DNA of 38,861 nt from the NCBI RefSeq assembly GCF_017114865.1, contig NZ_JADEYH010000039.1, positions 1-38,861 on the forward strand. Reading direction: 5' to 3'. The notes beneath the pieces are model-generated. The model saw only the letters and a program-made list of their open reading frames with translations. It searched no databases and had not been told where the DNA came from. This document shows, one piece after another, positions 8,554-17,095 of this stretch; the first letter of the stretch is position 1; each line of letters begins with the position of its first letter. Both the position numbers and the translations under genes were made by a program. The DNA is from Streptomyces verrucosisporus (GTDB lineage Bacteria; Actinomycetota; Actinomycetes; Streptomycetales; Streptomycetaceae).

Positions 8554-9231
8554 ATGCGCCTGCGTCATGCCCTGACTTCGATGTGCGTCCTGCTCGCCGC
8601 CGTGCTGGCCGTACCGCTAACCTCCACCACCGCACAAGCCGACACCTCGGAGCCCGTCGTCTTCGTGCACGGCTTCGCCGGAAAAAGCGGCCAGTTCTCC
8701 ACGATGACCGACAACTTCAGGGCGAACGGCTACTCCGACGACCGGCTGTACGTCTTCGGGTACGACTCGTTCCGCTCCAACGCCACCATCGCGGGCCGGC
8801 TGTCCGACTACATCGACGGCGTCCTGAACCGGACCGGCGCGAGCAAGGTCGACATCGTCACCCACTCGATGGGCGGCCTCTCCTCGCGCTACTACATCAA
8901 GAACCTCGGCGGCGCCGACCGGGTCGACGACTGGGTGTCGATCGGCGGGCCGAACAACGGGACCGCGATCGCCGGGTTCTGCTCCTTCCTCATCACCTCG
9001 TGCAAGGAGATGCGCGCCGGGTCGGCTTTCCTGAGAAATCTCAACGCCGGTGACCCCACACCCGGCAAGGTCAGTTATACGACCTTCCGTTCACCCTGCG
9101 ACCTTGTCATCAACCCGGTCGGCAGCACGATCCTCGACGGCGCCGACAACCGCCGGACCGCCTGCCTCGGGCACATCGGGATGATCTCGAACACCGGGGT
9201 CGTCAACGCCGTGCGCGGTGTCGTCTCCTGA
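8554..9231 (+). CDS. Secreted lipase, class 2 family (alpha/beta hydrolase)
   Basis: A 225-residue exported triacylglycerol lipase or esterase of the small LipA-like type. The signal peptide spans residues 1-29, ending AQA before DTSEP. The mature enzyme has the oxyanion loop VVFVHGFAG, the nucleophile S105 in THSMGG, a probable acid D183 and H207 in CLGHIGM. Four cysteines (143, 150, 182, 204) could form two disulfides, in keeping with secretion. The ATG at 8554 has an AGGAG site and is preferred over an upstream GTG at 8446, which would disrupt the signal peptide. It is monocistronic, with a strong hairpin just downstream. Confidence 0.92.
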   Translation: MRLRHALTSMCVLLAAVLAVPLTSTTAQADTSEPVVFVHGFAGKSGQFSTMTDNFRANGYSDDRLYVFGYDSFRSNATIAGRLSDYIDGVLNRTGASKVDIVTHSMGGLSSRYYIKNLGGADRVDDWVSIGGPNNGTAIAGFCSFLITSCKEMRAGSAFLRNLNAGDPTPGKVSYTTFRSPCDLVINPVGSTILDGADNRRTACLGHIGMISNTGVVNAVRGVVS

Positions 9232-9250
9232 GCAGGTACACCCGCATCGT

Positions 9251-9293
9251 GGCGGCCCGCCCCGAAGCCGAACCGGCTCCGGGGCGGGCCGCC
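9251..9293 (+). terminator. Terminator of the lipase gene
   Basis: A 14-bp perfect stem (9251-9264 with 9280-9293) continues, after one mismatch, into an inner 5-bp stem AGCCG/CGGCT closed by an AAC loop. It starts 19 nt past the lipase stop. No T-tract follows, but stability and position are convincing. Confidence 0.8.
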
Positions 9294-9626
9294 GACTGCG
9301 CCGGTGTTCCTCCTCGCGGGCTGCCGCGCCCTGTCCGGCGGGGGCCGACGACACACGGTGCTGATGCGAGTCGAGCCCCTGCCACCGGGGCATCGCCGGC
9401 TGCGTCGTCCGCCCACCGGATCCTCGCGGCTGTTGACACCACCGGACACGTGGGCCTTCCCGCCTACGCCTTCGGCTTCCCCGAGGTGATGAAGCCGCGG
9501 TGGCTCCTCGCCGCCGACGCGCTCCATGTCCACGTCCCGGCATGCGCGTACCTGTGCTGAGCCCACCCGGAGATCCATGCCACGGATGAGTGATCACCAG
9601 TCGAGAAAGGAGGAACTCGTCGCCCC
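9294..9626. other. Intergenic stretch between lipase and acetyltransferase
   Basis: Short frames exist on both strands, but none has coding bias plus a start signal. Beyond the lipase terminator at its left edge I see nothing definable here. Confidence 0.4.
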
Positions 9627-10208
9627 TCAGCGGGCTGGAACCGGCACAGCCGACGGTTGCCACTCCCGCCTGAGCAGCCCGAACACCCACGAGTCGGATA
9701 CATCGCCGTTCACGACGCAGTCTTTCCGCAACGTTCCCTCGCGCACGAATCCGATCTTCTCCAGCACCCGGGCGGATGCCTCGTTGCGCGTGTCGGTCTC
9801 GGCCTGGACCCGGTTCAGGTTCAGTGTGTCGAACGCCCACCGCAGCAAGGCGTGCGCGGCCTCGGTCGCGTAGCCGTGGCCCCACACCGCATCGGCGAGG
9901 CAGTAGCCCAACGACGCGCTGCGGTAGTCCGGGTTCCAACCGGTCAGACCGCACCAGCCGACGAACGCGCCGTCAGAAGCGCGGTCGATGGCTACCCGTG
10001 CCCCGGTGCCTTCATCCGCCATCTTTCGGCACATCGCGATGAAACGATCGGCGCGGGTCCGTTCCCTCCACGGCGGGGAGTCCCAGTAACGCATCGCACA
10101 GGCGTTGCTGTGCAGCGCGAACAGGGGGTCCGCGTCCGTGTCGGTGAAGGGGCGCAGGCGCAGGCGAGCGGTGTGCAGTACGGGGGTGGCCAAAGTCATG
10201 CGGACCAT
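9627..10208 (-). CDS. GNAT-family N-acetyltransferase (RimJ/RimL-like)
   Basis: A 193-residue cytoplasmic acetyl-CoA-dependent N-acetyltransferase. The family opening LHTARLRLRPFTDTDADPLF, the WDSPPW and FVGWCGL strands, the acetyl-CoA loop around YCLADAVWGHGYATEAAHAL, and the C-terminal NEASARVLEKIGFVREGTLR are typical of the RimJ/RimL-like Acetyltransf_3 group, which modifies protein N-termini or small amines. The ATG at 10208 has GAGGA at 7-nt spacing; an ATG at 10199 is possible. It stands alone, and its substrate cannot be inferred from neighbours. Confidence 0.9.
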   Translation of the reverse strand: MVRMTLATPVLHTARLRLRPFTDTDADPLFALHSNACAMRYWDSPPWRERTRADRFIAMCRKMADEGTGARVAIDRASDGAFVGWCGLTGWNPDYRSASLGYCLADAVWGHGYATEAAHALLRWAFDTLNLNRVQAETDTRNEASARVLEKIGFVREGTLRKDCVVNGDVSDSWVFGLLRREWQPSAVPVPAR

Positions 10209-10376
10209 TTTGTGTCCTCATGAGGCGGGCGGAACACCGGATACCCGATCCCGGCCCGGCACTCACGATCACGGCGCCTGCCGACGGATCGCGCACGCCT
10301 TCGACCGAAGAGCGGTCCGGCGAGCGGTGGCGCTGCTGGCGGTCGGAGCTGCCGGGCCGATCGGCCTGCCGGGGAG

Positions 10377-10399
10377 CGCGGCAGCGGCCCGCTGCCGCG
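10377..10399 (-). terminator. Terminator of the GH39 gene
   Basis: A perfect 10-bp stem (CGCGGCAGCG with CGCTGCCGCG) has a GCC loop and lies about 35 nt beyond the stop of the minus-strand GH39 gene. Confidence 0.65.
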
Positions 10400-10433
10400 A
10401 CCCCCGGTGGGCGTCGGGGTGTTCACGGCCGGT

Positions 10434-11969
10434 TCACGGTGTGCCGAAGCCCTCGGTGCCGAGGCCGAACAGCCGGTCGTCGCTCCACCACGGTGGCGTC
10501 TCGTCGACGACCGTGGTGAGCTCCAGCAGTGTCACCTCGTTGCGGCCCAGGACGAGGTCCACATCGGCGCGCCCGTCGGTGAGGGGCACGCTCCGGTGCG
10601 AGCGGGCGGGTTCGGCGGCTTCGCGGAGGGCGTCGATCTGGCGGTCGCCGGGCGCGAGCGGCCGTCCCATCTCGCACCAGGCGGCCCAGGGGTTGCCGGC
10701 GTCCTCGCTCACGGAGCGGCGGCGCGCGAAGGCGGCGCCCCGCGCTTTTGGAGCGCCGACGGGCAGGGACAGCCGGAGGGTGTGGCCGTCGACGGGCTCG
10801 CCGCCGGCCGGGTCGGCCGGCGCCCAGGCCAGTACGGTGACGCGGCCGTCGCCGTGCCGCGTCACCAGGTGGTCCTCGCCCCGGGCGAGCACCTGCTCGC
10901 CCATCTCGGCCATGAACGCGTACAGATGGTAGGTGGGTTTCCTGATCTGCCGGTGGGTCAGCAGTCCGAAGCCGCCGTGGAAAGGCGCGGTGGGGACGCC
11001 CACCTCCTCGAACACGTCGCTGAACGTCCAGTACGAGAAGGATTCGGCGATGTCGCCGCCGTTCACCAGCACCGGCGCGAGGTACGCCGCGTGGAAGGCG
11101 GTGTCGTGGATCGGGTTGTCCGGCCGGTACGAGGAGTTGAACTCGGTGATGTGGACCGGCAGGTCCGCGAGTTCGGTACCCGCCAGCTGCCGCCGCGGGG
11201 CGCCGAACTGCTCCAGCAGCGCCGATGCCGGCATGAGCGTCTGGTGAGTGCCGAACGGCACGGGCTGCTCGGGACCGGAGGAGTAGGCGTGGCGGCTGAC
11301 GAAGTCGATCGGCAGGTCGCGGGCCTCGACGAACCCGGCGAAGCGCCGGATCCACTCGTCCTCGTACCCCGGCGCCAACGAAGGCCCACCGACCTGGAGT
11401 TCGGCGTCGATTTCCTTGACGGCCAGTGAGGTCACCTCGTAGAGACGGTGGTAGGCGTCCTGGTCCGCGGACCAGAACGGTGCCAGGTTGGGCTCGTTCC
11501 ACACCTCGATGGGCCACCGGCGCACCTGGTCGATGCCGTAGCGGTCGACCAGGTGCCCGATGACGGCGCGGACGAGGTCCGCCCACTCCTTCTCGTCACG
11601 GGGAGGGGTGATGTTGCCCTTCCACCAGAACACGGTGTCGTCGCCGGAGGCGAGCCCGGACGGCATGAAGCCGAGTTCGAGGAAGGGCGCGATGCCCATT
11701 CCCAGATAGGCGTCCACCACCTGGTCGACGTATGTGAAGGCGTGGCGCACGCGCCGCTCGCCGGCGTGTTCGTAGGGACGGTGGACACCCATCCCGTCAC
11801 TGAGCAGGCCGTGTCCCCGGATGTACCGGAAACCGATCTCCTTCTGGACGAGGCCGAGGGATTCCTGGTAGTCGCGCCGCAGCGCGAGGTCGAGCCGGCC
11901 TGTGCCGACGCAGTGGCGCCAGGCGTCGGAGAGCCGGGCTGTCGGCTGCCGGGGGACGACGATCCGCAT
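10434..11969 (-). CDS. GH39 beta-xylosidase
   Basis: A 511-residue glycoside hydrolase with no signal peptide, so intracellular. It removes xylose from the non-reducing end of imported xylo-oligosaccharides. The (beta/alpha)8 barrel shows the GH39 acid/base E159 in IEVWNEPN and the nucleophile E276 in HITEFNSSY. C-terminal to it is the usual beta-sandwich. The start at 11969 (MRIVVPRQ) has AAGGA at 7-nt spacing. An upstream in-frame start at 12146 would add a low-complexity leader and is rejected. It is divergent from the sugar importer operon, with AGTTTG operator repeats in between, which suggests shared LacI control. Some GH39 enzymes are alpha-L-iduronidases, but that is unlikely in this setting. 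Confidence 0.9.
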   Translation of the reverse strand: MRIVVPRQPTARLSDAWRHCVGTGRLDLALRRDYQESLGLVQKEIGFRYIRGHGLLSDGMGVHRPYEHAGERRVRHAFTYVDQVVDAYLGMGIAPFLELGFMPSGLASGDDTVFWWKGNITPPRDEKEWADLVRAVIGHLVDRYGIDQVRRWPIEVWNEPNLAPFWSADQDAYHRLYEVTSLAVKEIDAELQVGGPSLAPGYEDEWIRRFAGFVEARDLPIDFVSRHAYSSGPEQPVPFGTHQTLMPASALLEQFGAPRRQLAGTELADLPVHITEFNSSYRPDNPIHDTAFHAAYLAPVLVNGGDIAESFSYWTFSDVFEEVGVPTAPFHGGFGLLTHRQIRKPTYHLYAFMAEMGEQVLARGEDHLVTRHGDGRVTVLAWAPADPAGGEPVDGHTLRLSLPVGAPKARGAAFARRRSVSEDAGNPWAAWCEMGRPLAPGDRQIDALREAAEPARSHRSVPLTDGRADVDLVLGRNEVTLLELTTVVDETPPWWSDDRLFGLGTEGFGTP

Positions 11970-12175
11970 GGTGGGGGTCCTTTGCTGCGGTGCGGTGCTC
12001 GCCGGAGGCGCTCGGTATGGAGGCGGGCCTTCCGGGCCGAGTCCCGGAAGCCGGGGCCTGGCCGCCTGCGACGGCGGTTGAGTCGGTAACGATTGGGCAA
12101 CTTGCGAAAAATCTTGGTTGCTTCTCGACTGTTTCTGACTGTACACCTTAGCTCCCGCTTCGCGGACGGCCTATA

Positions 12176-12200
12176 AGTTTGCGCAAACTAAAAGAGTTTG
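12176..12200. promoter_or_regulatory. Operator array: three AGTTTG half-sites, probable LacI-type binding region
   Basis: A perfect 14-bp palindrome, AGTTTGCGCAAACT (12176-12189), has the central CG step typical of LacI-family operators. A third half-site, AGTTTG (12195-12200), makes a second inverted repeat with the middle one (5-nt spacer). The array lies 32 nt upstream of the sugar-binding-protein start and about 200 nt from the divergent GH39 start. The LacI gene that ends at 18904, beside the end of the operon, is the natural candidate to bind it. Confidence 0.65.
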
Positions 12201-12231
12201 GACCACTGACGACAGATCAGGGAGTTCCACG

Positions 12232-13521
12232 GTGATGAGGAAGACCCGCAGCATGACGGCTGCCGCGATCGGCCTGGGCATCGCGCTCGCCGCCACTGGC
12301 TGCGCAGGCGGCGACGGCGGCGACGGTTCGCCCGGTGGTCAGGGCACGCTGACCCTCTGGACGAACGCGATGGAGGGGCGCGGTGCGGACTACTGGAAGA
12401 GTGCCGCGAAGGAGTACCAGTCGCTGCACCCGGACGTCACGATCAAGATCCAGTCGGTCCAGAACGAGGACCTCGACGGCAAGCTGCAGAACGCGCTCAA
12501 CTCCGACTCCGCGCCCGACATCTTCCTGCAGCGCGGCGGCGGCAAGATGCAGGCCATGGTCGACGCCGGTCAGATCCAGGCGCTGGACCTGACCGACACC
12601 GACAGGGCCAATGTGGGCGATGCGGCCCTCGAGGGCGTCTCGATAGACGGCAAGGTCTACGCGATGCCGCTCGACACGCAGCCCGAGGGCATCTACTACA
12701 GCAAGGACCTGTTCAAGAAGGCCGGCATCACCTCCCCGCCGACGACGATGGACGAACTCAAGGACGCCGTCGCGAAGCTGAAGGCGATCGACGTCGCGCC
12801 GATCGCGGTCGGCGCCAAGGACGCCTGGCCGGCCGCGCACTGGTACTACAACTTCGCCCTGCGCGAGTGCAGCCAGGAGGTCATGCAGGAGGCCGCCAAG
12901 TCGCTTGAGTTCGACGATCCGTGCTGGACCAAGGCCGGCGAGGACCTGGCCTCGCTCCTGGAGACCGACCCCTTCCAGAAGGGCTTCCTGACCGCCTCCT
13001 CGCAGCAGGGCGCCGGATCGTCGGCGGGCATGCTCGCCAACCACAAGGCGGCCATGGAACTCATGGGCAACTGGAACCCCCTCGTGATCGCCGACCTGAC
13101 CCCGGACAAGAAACCGCTCCCCGACCTGGGCTGGTTCCCCTTCCCCGCTGTGCCCGGCGGCAAGGGCGACCCGACCGCCATCATGGGCGGCGCCGGCGGG
13201 TACTCGCTGTCCAAGGACGCGCCCAAGGAGGCCCTCGACTTCCTCCGGTTCGTCGTGACCAAGGAGCAGCAGGAGGCCTATGCCGAGGCCTTCGACACGA
13301 TCCCGGTGAACAAGGACGCCCAGGGGGTCGTCACCGAGCCCTACAACATCTCGGCCCTGCAGGCCTTCAACAAGGCCGCCTACTCGATGCAGTTCCTCGA
13401 CACCGTGTACGGCCAGAACGTCGGAAACGCCATGAACATCGCCGTCGTGAACCTGATGGCCGGTGAGGGCTCCGCCGCCGACATCGTCAAGGACGTCAAG
13501 GCCGCCGCCGAGAAGGGCTGA
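12232..13521 (+). CDS. Sugar ABC importer, solute-binding lipoprotein
   Basis: A 429-residue cell-surface lipoprotein that captures an oligosaccharide for the two permeases that follow. It has a type II signal peptide with lipobox AATGC (lipidated C24), then the MalE-like SBP_bac_1 fold (LTLWTNAMEGRGADYWKSA, LNSDSAPDIFLQRGGG, YAMPLDTQPEGIYYSKDLF). The start is GTG 12232 or ATG 12235, both close to a GGAG site. It heads an operon with two permeases, GH51 and a CocE hydrolase. Context points to arabino-xylo-oligosaccharides or xylobiose as ligand; this is inference. No ATPase gene is present, and Streptomyces importers of this type usually share the ATPase MsiK. Confidence 0.93.
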   Translation: MMRKTRSMTAAAIGLGIALAATGCAGGDGGDGSPGGQGTLTLWTNAMEGRGADYWKSAAKEYQSLHPDVTIKIQSVQNEDLDGKLQNALNSDSAPDIFLQRGGGKMQAMVDAGQIQALDLTDTDRANVGDAALEGVSIDGKVYAMPLDTQPEGIYYSKDLFKKAGITSPPTTMDELKDAVAKLKAIDVAPIAVGAKDAWPAAHWYYNFALRECSQEVMQEAAKSLEFDDPCWTKAGEDLASLLETDPFQKGFLTASSQQGAGSSAGMLANHKAAMELMGNWNPLVIADLTPDKKPLPDLGWFPFPAVPGGKGDPTAIMGGAGGYSLSKDAPKEALDFLRFVVTKEQQEAYAEAFDTIPVNKDAQGVVTEPYNISALQAFNKAAYSMQFLDTVYGQNVGNAMNIAVVNLMAGEGSAADIVKDVKAAAEKG

Positions 13522-13531
13522 GTAAGCAGAC

Positions 13532-14554
13532 ATGAGCAACACCCTGGGCACCGACACGGCCGACGGCCGCCAGCCGCAGGGCGCGTCCGGAGCCGGGGAC
13601 GCGGCCAAGTCCGCTTCCCCGGCTCCGCCGCGAGCGGCTGCGCACCGCCGGGGCCGCGCCAGGATGCGCCTGGAGATCGCGGTCCTGTCCGCACCGGCGA
13701 TCATCACGTTCCTGGCGTTCGTGATCTTCCCGGTCGCGCTCGCCGCGTACTACGGCTTCTACCAGTGGAAGGGCTACGGGGACCCCACCGACTGGGTCGG
13801 CCTGAACAACTACAAGCTGATCCTCACCGACCCCGCCTTCCACGACGTCCTGTGGCACAACGGCCTGATCCTGGTGCTCTCGCTGGTCATCCAGGGCCCG
13901 CTGGCGATCGTCCTCGCACTCCTGCTCAACCAGCGGATCCGTGGCCGCTCCACCATCCGCGTCCTGATCTTCGTGCCCTACATCATCTCCGAGGTCATCG
14001 TCGGCACCGGCTGGAGCCTGCTGCTCCAGAGCAACGGAGCCGTCAACGACCTGCTGCGCTCGATCGGCCTGGGCTCCCTGGAGACCGACTGGATCGCCGA
14101 CCCGGACCTGGCCATCTGGACGCTGATGGTCATCATCACGTGGAAGTACATCGGCTTCGCGGTGATCCTGATGCTCGCCGGCCTGCAGTCGATCCCCGAC
14201 GAGATCTTCGAGGCCGCGCAGATCGACGGCGCCTCCTACTGGCAGATCCAGCGCCGTATCACGCTGCCGCTGCTGGGGCCGACGATCCGCATCTGGGCGT
14301 TCCTGTCGATCATCGGCTCGCTGCAGTTGTTCGACCTCGTCTACATCATCTGGGGCCAGTACGTCTCGGGCACCGCCGGCACTTCGACCATGGCGATCTA
14401 CATGCTCGCCCAGGGCCGCAACGCGGGCAGCTACGGCTACGGCAGCGCCGTCGCGGTCGTGATGTTCCTGATCTCGCTCGTCGTCGCTCTGCTCTACCAG
14501 CGCTTCGTCCTGCGCCGCGACCTCCAGGGCGCCGTCACCGAAGGGACCGTGTGA
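13532..14554 (+). CDS. Sugar ABC importer permease, MalF-like
   Basis: A 340-residue inner-membrane permease. It has an unusually long Ala/Pro-rich cytoplasmic N-terminus of about 45 residues, then six predicted membrane helices. The ATPase-docking EAA loop is visible as EAAQIDGASYWQIQRRITLP. It starts 10 nt after the binding-protein gene and its stop overlaps the next permease start (TGATG), so the two subunits are translationally coupled. It pairs with the MalG-like subunit to form the translocation channel. Confidence 0.94.
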   Translation: MSNTLGTDTADGRQPQGASGAGDAAKSASPAPPRAAAHRRGRARMRLEIAVLSAPAIITFLAFVIFPVALAAYYGFYQWKGYGDPTDWVGLNNYKLILTDPAFHDVLWHNGLILVLSLVIQGPLAIVLALLLNQRIRGRSTIRVLIFVPYIISEVIVGTGWSLLLQSNGAVNDLLRSIGLGSLETDWIADPDLAIWTLMVIITWKYIGFAVILMLAGLQSIPDEIFEAAQIDGASYWQIQRRITLPLLGPTIRIWAFLSIIGSLQLFDLVYIIWGQYVSGTAGTSTMAIYMLAQGRNAGSYGYGSAVAVVMFLISLVVALLYQRFVLRRDLQGAVTEGTV

Positions 14555-15456
14555 TGAGTGCGACGACCGCCACCTCCCGGATGTCCTCCGCTAAGGAGCC
14601 GAAGCCGCCCACCGGCCGTCGCGGCAACCACGACAGGCCGCAGAAGTGGGGGAGCCCCGCCACCTACTTCGTCGCGCTGCTCCTGGTCGGCGTCTGCATC
14701 GCACCGGTGCTCTTCATCGTGCTCGGCGGATTCCGCACCAACGCGCAGATCACCACGGAACCGGCCGCCCTTCCGGACCCCTGGGTGGCCGGTAACTACA
14801 TCGGTGTCCTGAAGTCGACGATGTTCTGGGGCGAGTTCGCCAACTCCCTCATCGTCGCGGTCGCGAGCACAGTCGGCATCGTCGTCCTCGGTCTGATGGT
14901 GAGCTTCGTGATCGCACGCTACGACTTCAGGTTCAAGGGCGCGATGTACTCCCTGTTCGCCGCGGGCCTTATGTTCCCGATGGTCGTCGCGATCACCCCG
15001 CTGTACCTCGTCATCAAGGACCTCGGCCTCGTCGACAACCTGCTCGGTGTGATCATCCCGCAGATCGCCTTCGGTCTGCCGGTGACCGTCATCATCCTGG
15101 TGCCGTTCCTGCGGGCCATCCCCAACGAACTCGAGGAGGCCGCCGCGATCGACGGTATGGGCCGGCTCGGGTTCTTCTTCCGCATGGTGGTCCCGCTGTC
15201 GCTGCCCGGTGTGGTCACCGTCGGCATCCTCGGGTTCGTCGGCAGCTGGAACAACTACATCCTGCCCCTGTACATCCTCAACTCGCAGGCGAACTACACC
15301 CTGCCGCTCGGCGTCCAGGTGTTCTCCTCGCAGTACTCCACGGACACCACGAAGGTCCTCGCGTTCACCTCGCTCGCCATGCTGCCCGCACTGATCTTCT
15401 TCTCGATCTTCGAGAAGCGGATCGTCGGTGGTCTCACCGGCGCCGTGAAGGGCTGA
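14554..15456 (+). CDS. Sugar ABC importer permease, MalG-like
   Basis: A 300-residue inner-membrane permease, second subunit of the channel. It has a hydrophilic N-terminus (about 35 residues) and six predicted helices. The EAA loop is EEAAAIDGMGRLGFFFRMVV, and the C-terminal FEKRIVGGLTGAVKG end is typical of MalG-type sugar permeases. The start codon shares its A with the stop of the preceding gene. The following 139 nt before GH51 hold no gene. Confidence 0.94.
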   Translation: MSATTATSRMSSAKEPKPPTGRRGNHDRPQKWGSPATYFVALLLVGVCIAPVLFIVLGGFRTNAQITTEPAALPDPWVAGNYIGVLKSTMFWGEFANSLIVAVASTVGIVVLGLMVSFVIARYDFRFKGAMYSLFAAGLMFPMVVAITPLYLVIKDLGLVDNLLGVIIPQIAFGLPVTVIILVPFLRAIPNELEEAAAIDGMGRLGFFFRMVVPLSLPGVVTVGILGFVGSWNNYILPLYILNSQANYTLPLGVQVFSSQYSTDTTKVLAFTSLAMLPALIFFSIFEKRIVGGLTGAVKG

Positions 15457-15595
15457 AACCGGCACCAGGAACCAGAACCGAAGCGTCCCGCGCCTGCCCC
15501 TGCCATGCCTTCCGGTGGGGGCGGGCCGCTGAACGACGGCATCGCCCAGCCCGCGACCCACCCCCCTGTGCCACCCTCCCGAAAGGACCGCCGAA

Positions 15596-17095
15596 TTGCC
15601 CCGCGCCCGCATCGAGCTCGACAGGAAGGCCGTCATCGCCCCTGTCCGACGCCGCACCTTCGGCTCGTTCGTCGAGCACCTCGGCCGCTGCGTGTACACC
15701 GGGCTCTACGAGCCGGAACACCCGAGCGCGAACGACGAGGGGTTCCGCATGGACGTCGTCGAACTCGTCAGAGAACTCGGCTGCACGACCATCCGCTACC
15801 CGGGCGGCAACTTCGTCTCCGGGTTTCGCTGGGAGGACTCGGTCGGCCCGCGCGACAAGCGCCCGGTGCGCCGCGACCTCGCCTGGCGCTCGCTCGAACC
15901 GAACCAGGTCGGCCTCGACGAGTTCGCCAGATGGCTCAAACTCACCGGCTCCGAACTGATGCTGGCGGTCAACGTCGCCACACGAGGCATCCTGCCCGCC
16001 CTGGACCTGCTCGAGTACGCCAACCACCCCTCCGGCACCGCGCTGTCGGACCTGCGCATCGCCAACGGCACACCGGATCCGCACAACGTGCGCATGTGGT
16101 GCCTGGGCAACGAGATGGACGGGCCCTGGCAGACCGGCTTCATGACGGCGGAGGACTACGGCAAGATCGCCGCCCGCACCGCCGCCGCGATGAAGCGGGC
16201 CGACAAGGACCTCGAACTCGTCGTCTGCGGCTCCTCCGGATCCGGCATGCCGACCTTCGGCGACTGGGAACGCACGGTACTCGAGCATGCTTACGACCAC
16301 GTCGACTACGTCTCGTGCCACGCGTACTACCAGGAGCACGACGGCGACCTCGGCTCCTTCCTCGCCTCGGCCATCGACATGGACTACTTCATCGACACCG
16401 TCGTCGCCACCGCCGACCACGTGGGGCACAAGAAACGCTCCGGCAAGAAGATCAACGTCTCCTTCGACGAGTGGAACGTCTGGTACCTCAAGGAGCACCA
16501 GGAGTCCGTGGAGGCCTACGACGAGTGGCGCCACGCCCCCCGGCAGCTCGAGGACAAGTACACGGTGGCGGACGCCGTCGTCGTCGGGAACCTGCTGATG
16601 ACGCTCCTCAACCGCAGCGACCGCGTCACCTCGGCCTCCCTCGCGCAGCTCGTCAACGTGATCGCTCCGATCATGACCGAGCCCGGCGGCCCGGCCTGGC
16701 GGCAGACGACCTTCCACCCGTTCTCGATCACGAGCCGGCTCGCGTCCGGCCAGGTGATCCGGCCCGTGATCGAGGCCCCGACGTACGGGACCGCGCGCCA
16801 CGGCGAGGCGTCCGTCATCGACGCCGTCGCGACCGCCGACGAGGACCGGGCCGCGGTCTTCCTCGTCAACCGAGACCTGGCCGAGGCCGCGCAGGTCACG
16901 ATCGATGTGCGCGGCCTGGGCTCCTCGCGCATCGCCGAGGCGGTCACGCTCGCCGACTCGGACGTGTACGCGAGGAACACACTCGCCGAGCAGCACCGGG
17001 TGATCCCGGCCGCGAACCCGAGCGCGGCACTCGCCGAAGGCCTGCTCACCATCGAGCTGCCGCCGGTGTCGTGGACGGCGGTCGCCCTGCGATGA
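15596..17095 (+). CDS. GH51 alpha-L-arabinofuranosidase
   Basis: A 499-residue intracellular hydrolase that removes arabinofuranosyl side chains from imported arabinoxylan or arabinan oligosaccharides. The barrel shows the FGSFVEHLGRCVYTGLYEP opening of GH51, the acid/base E173 in WCLGNEMDG and the nucleophile E292 in VSFDEWNVWY. There is no signal peptide. The start is a TTG at 15596, supported by AAAGGA at 8-nt spacing and by the match of the first residues (MPRARIELD) to the family. It is translationally coupled to the next gene through an ATGA overlap. Confidence 0.95.
   Translation: MPRARIELDRKAVIAPVRRRTFGSFVEHLGRCVYTGLYEPEHPSANDEGFRMDVVELVRELGCTTIRYPGGNFVSGFRWEDSVGPRDKRPVRRDLAWRSLEPNQVGLDEFARWLKLTGSELMLAVNVATRGILPALDLLEYANHPSGTALSDLRIANGTPDPHNVRMWCLGNEMDGPWQTGFMTAEDYGKIAARTAAAMKRADKDLELVVCGSSGSGMPTFGDWERTVLEHAYDHVDYVSCHAYYQEHDGDLGSFLASAIDMDYFIDTVVATADHVGHKKRSGKKINVSFDEWNVWYLKEHQESVEAYDEWRHAPRQLEDKYTVADAVVVGNLLMTLLNRSDRVTSASLAQLVNVIAPIMTEPGGPAWRQTTFHPFSITSRLASGQVIRPVIEAPTYGTARHGEASVIDAVATADEDRAAVFLVNRDLAEAAQVTIDVRGLGSSRIAEAVTLADSDVYARNTLAEQHRVIPAANPSAALAEGLLTIELPPVSWTAVALR

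Noticed and set aside
11970..12146. Longer N-terminus for GH39
   Set aside because: The extra residues are low complexity and reach into the operator/promoter region. ATG 11969 has a ribosome site and matches family length.
15505..17091. Upstream part of a very long plus-strand frame running into the CocE gene
   Set aside because: This part lies over GH51 in another frame and is low-complexity shadow. The real CocE start is the ATG overlapping the GH51 stop at 17092.
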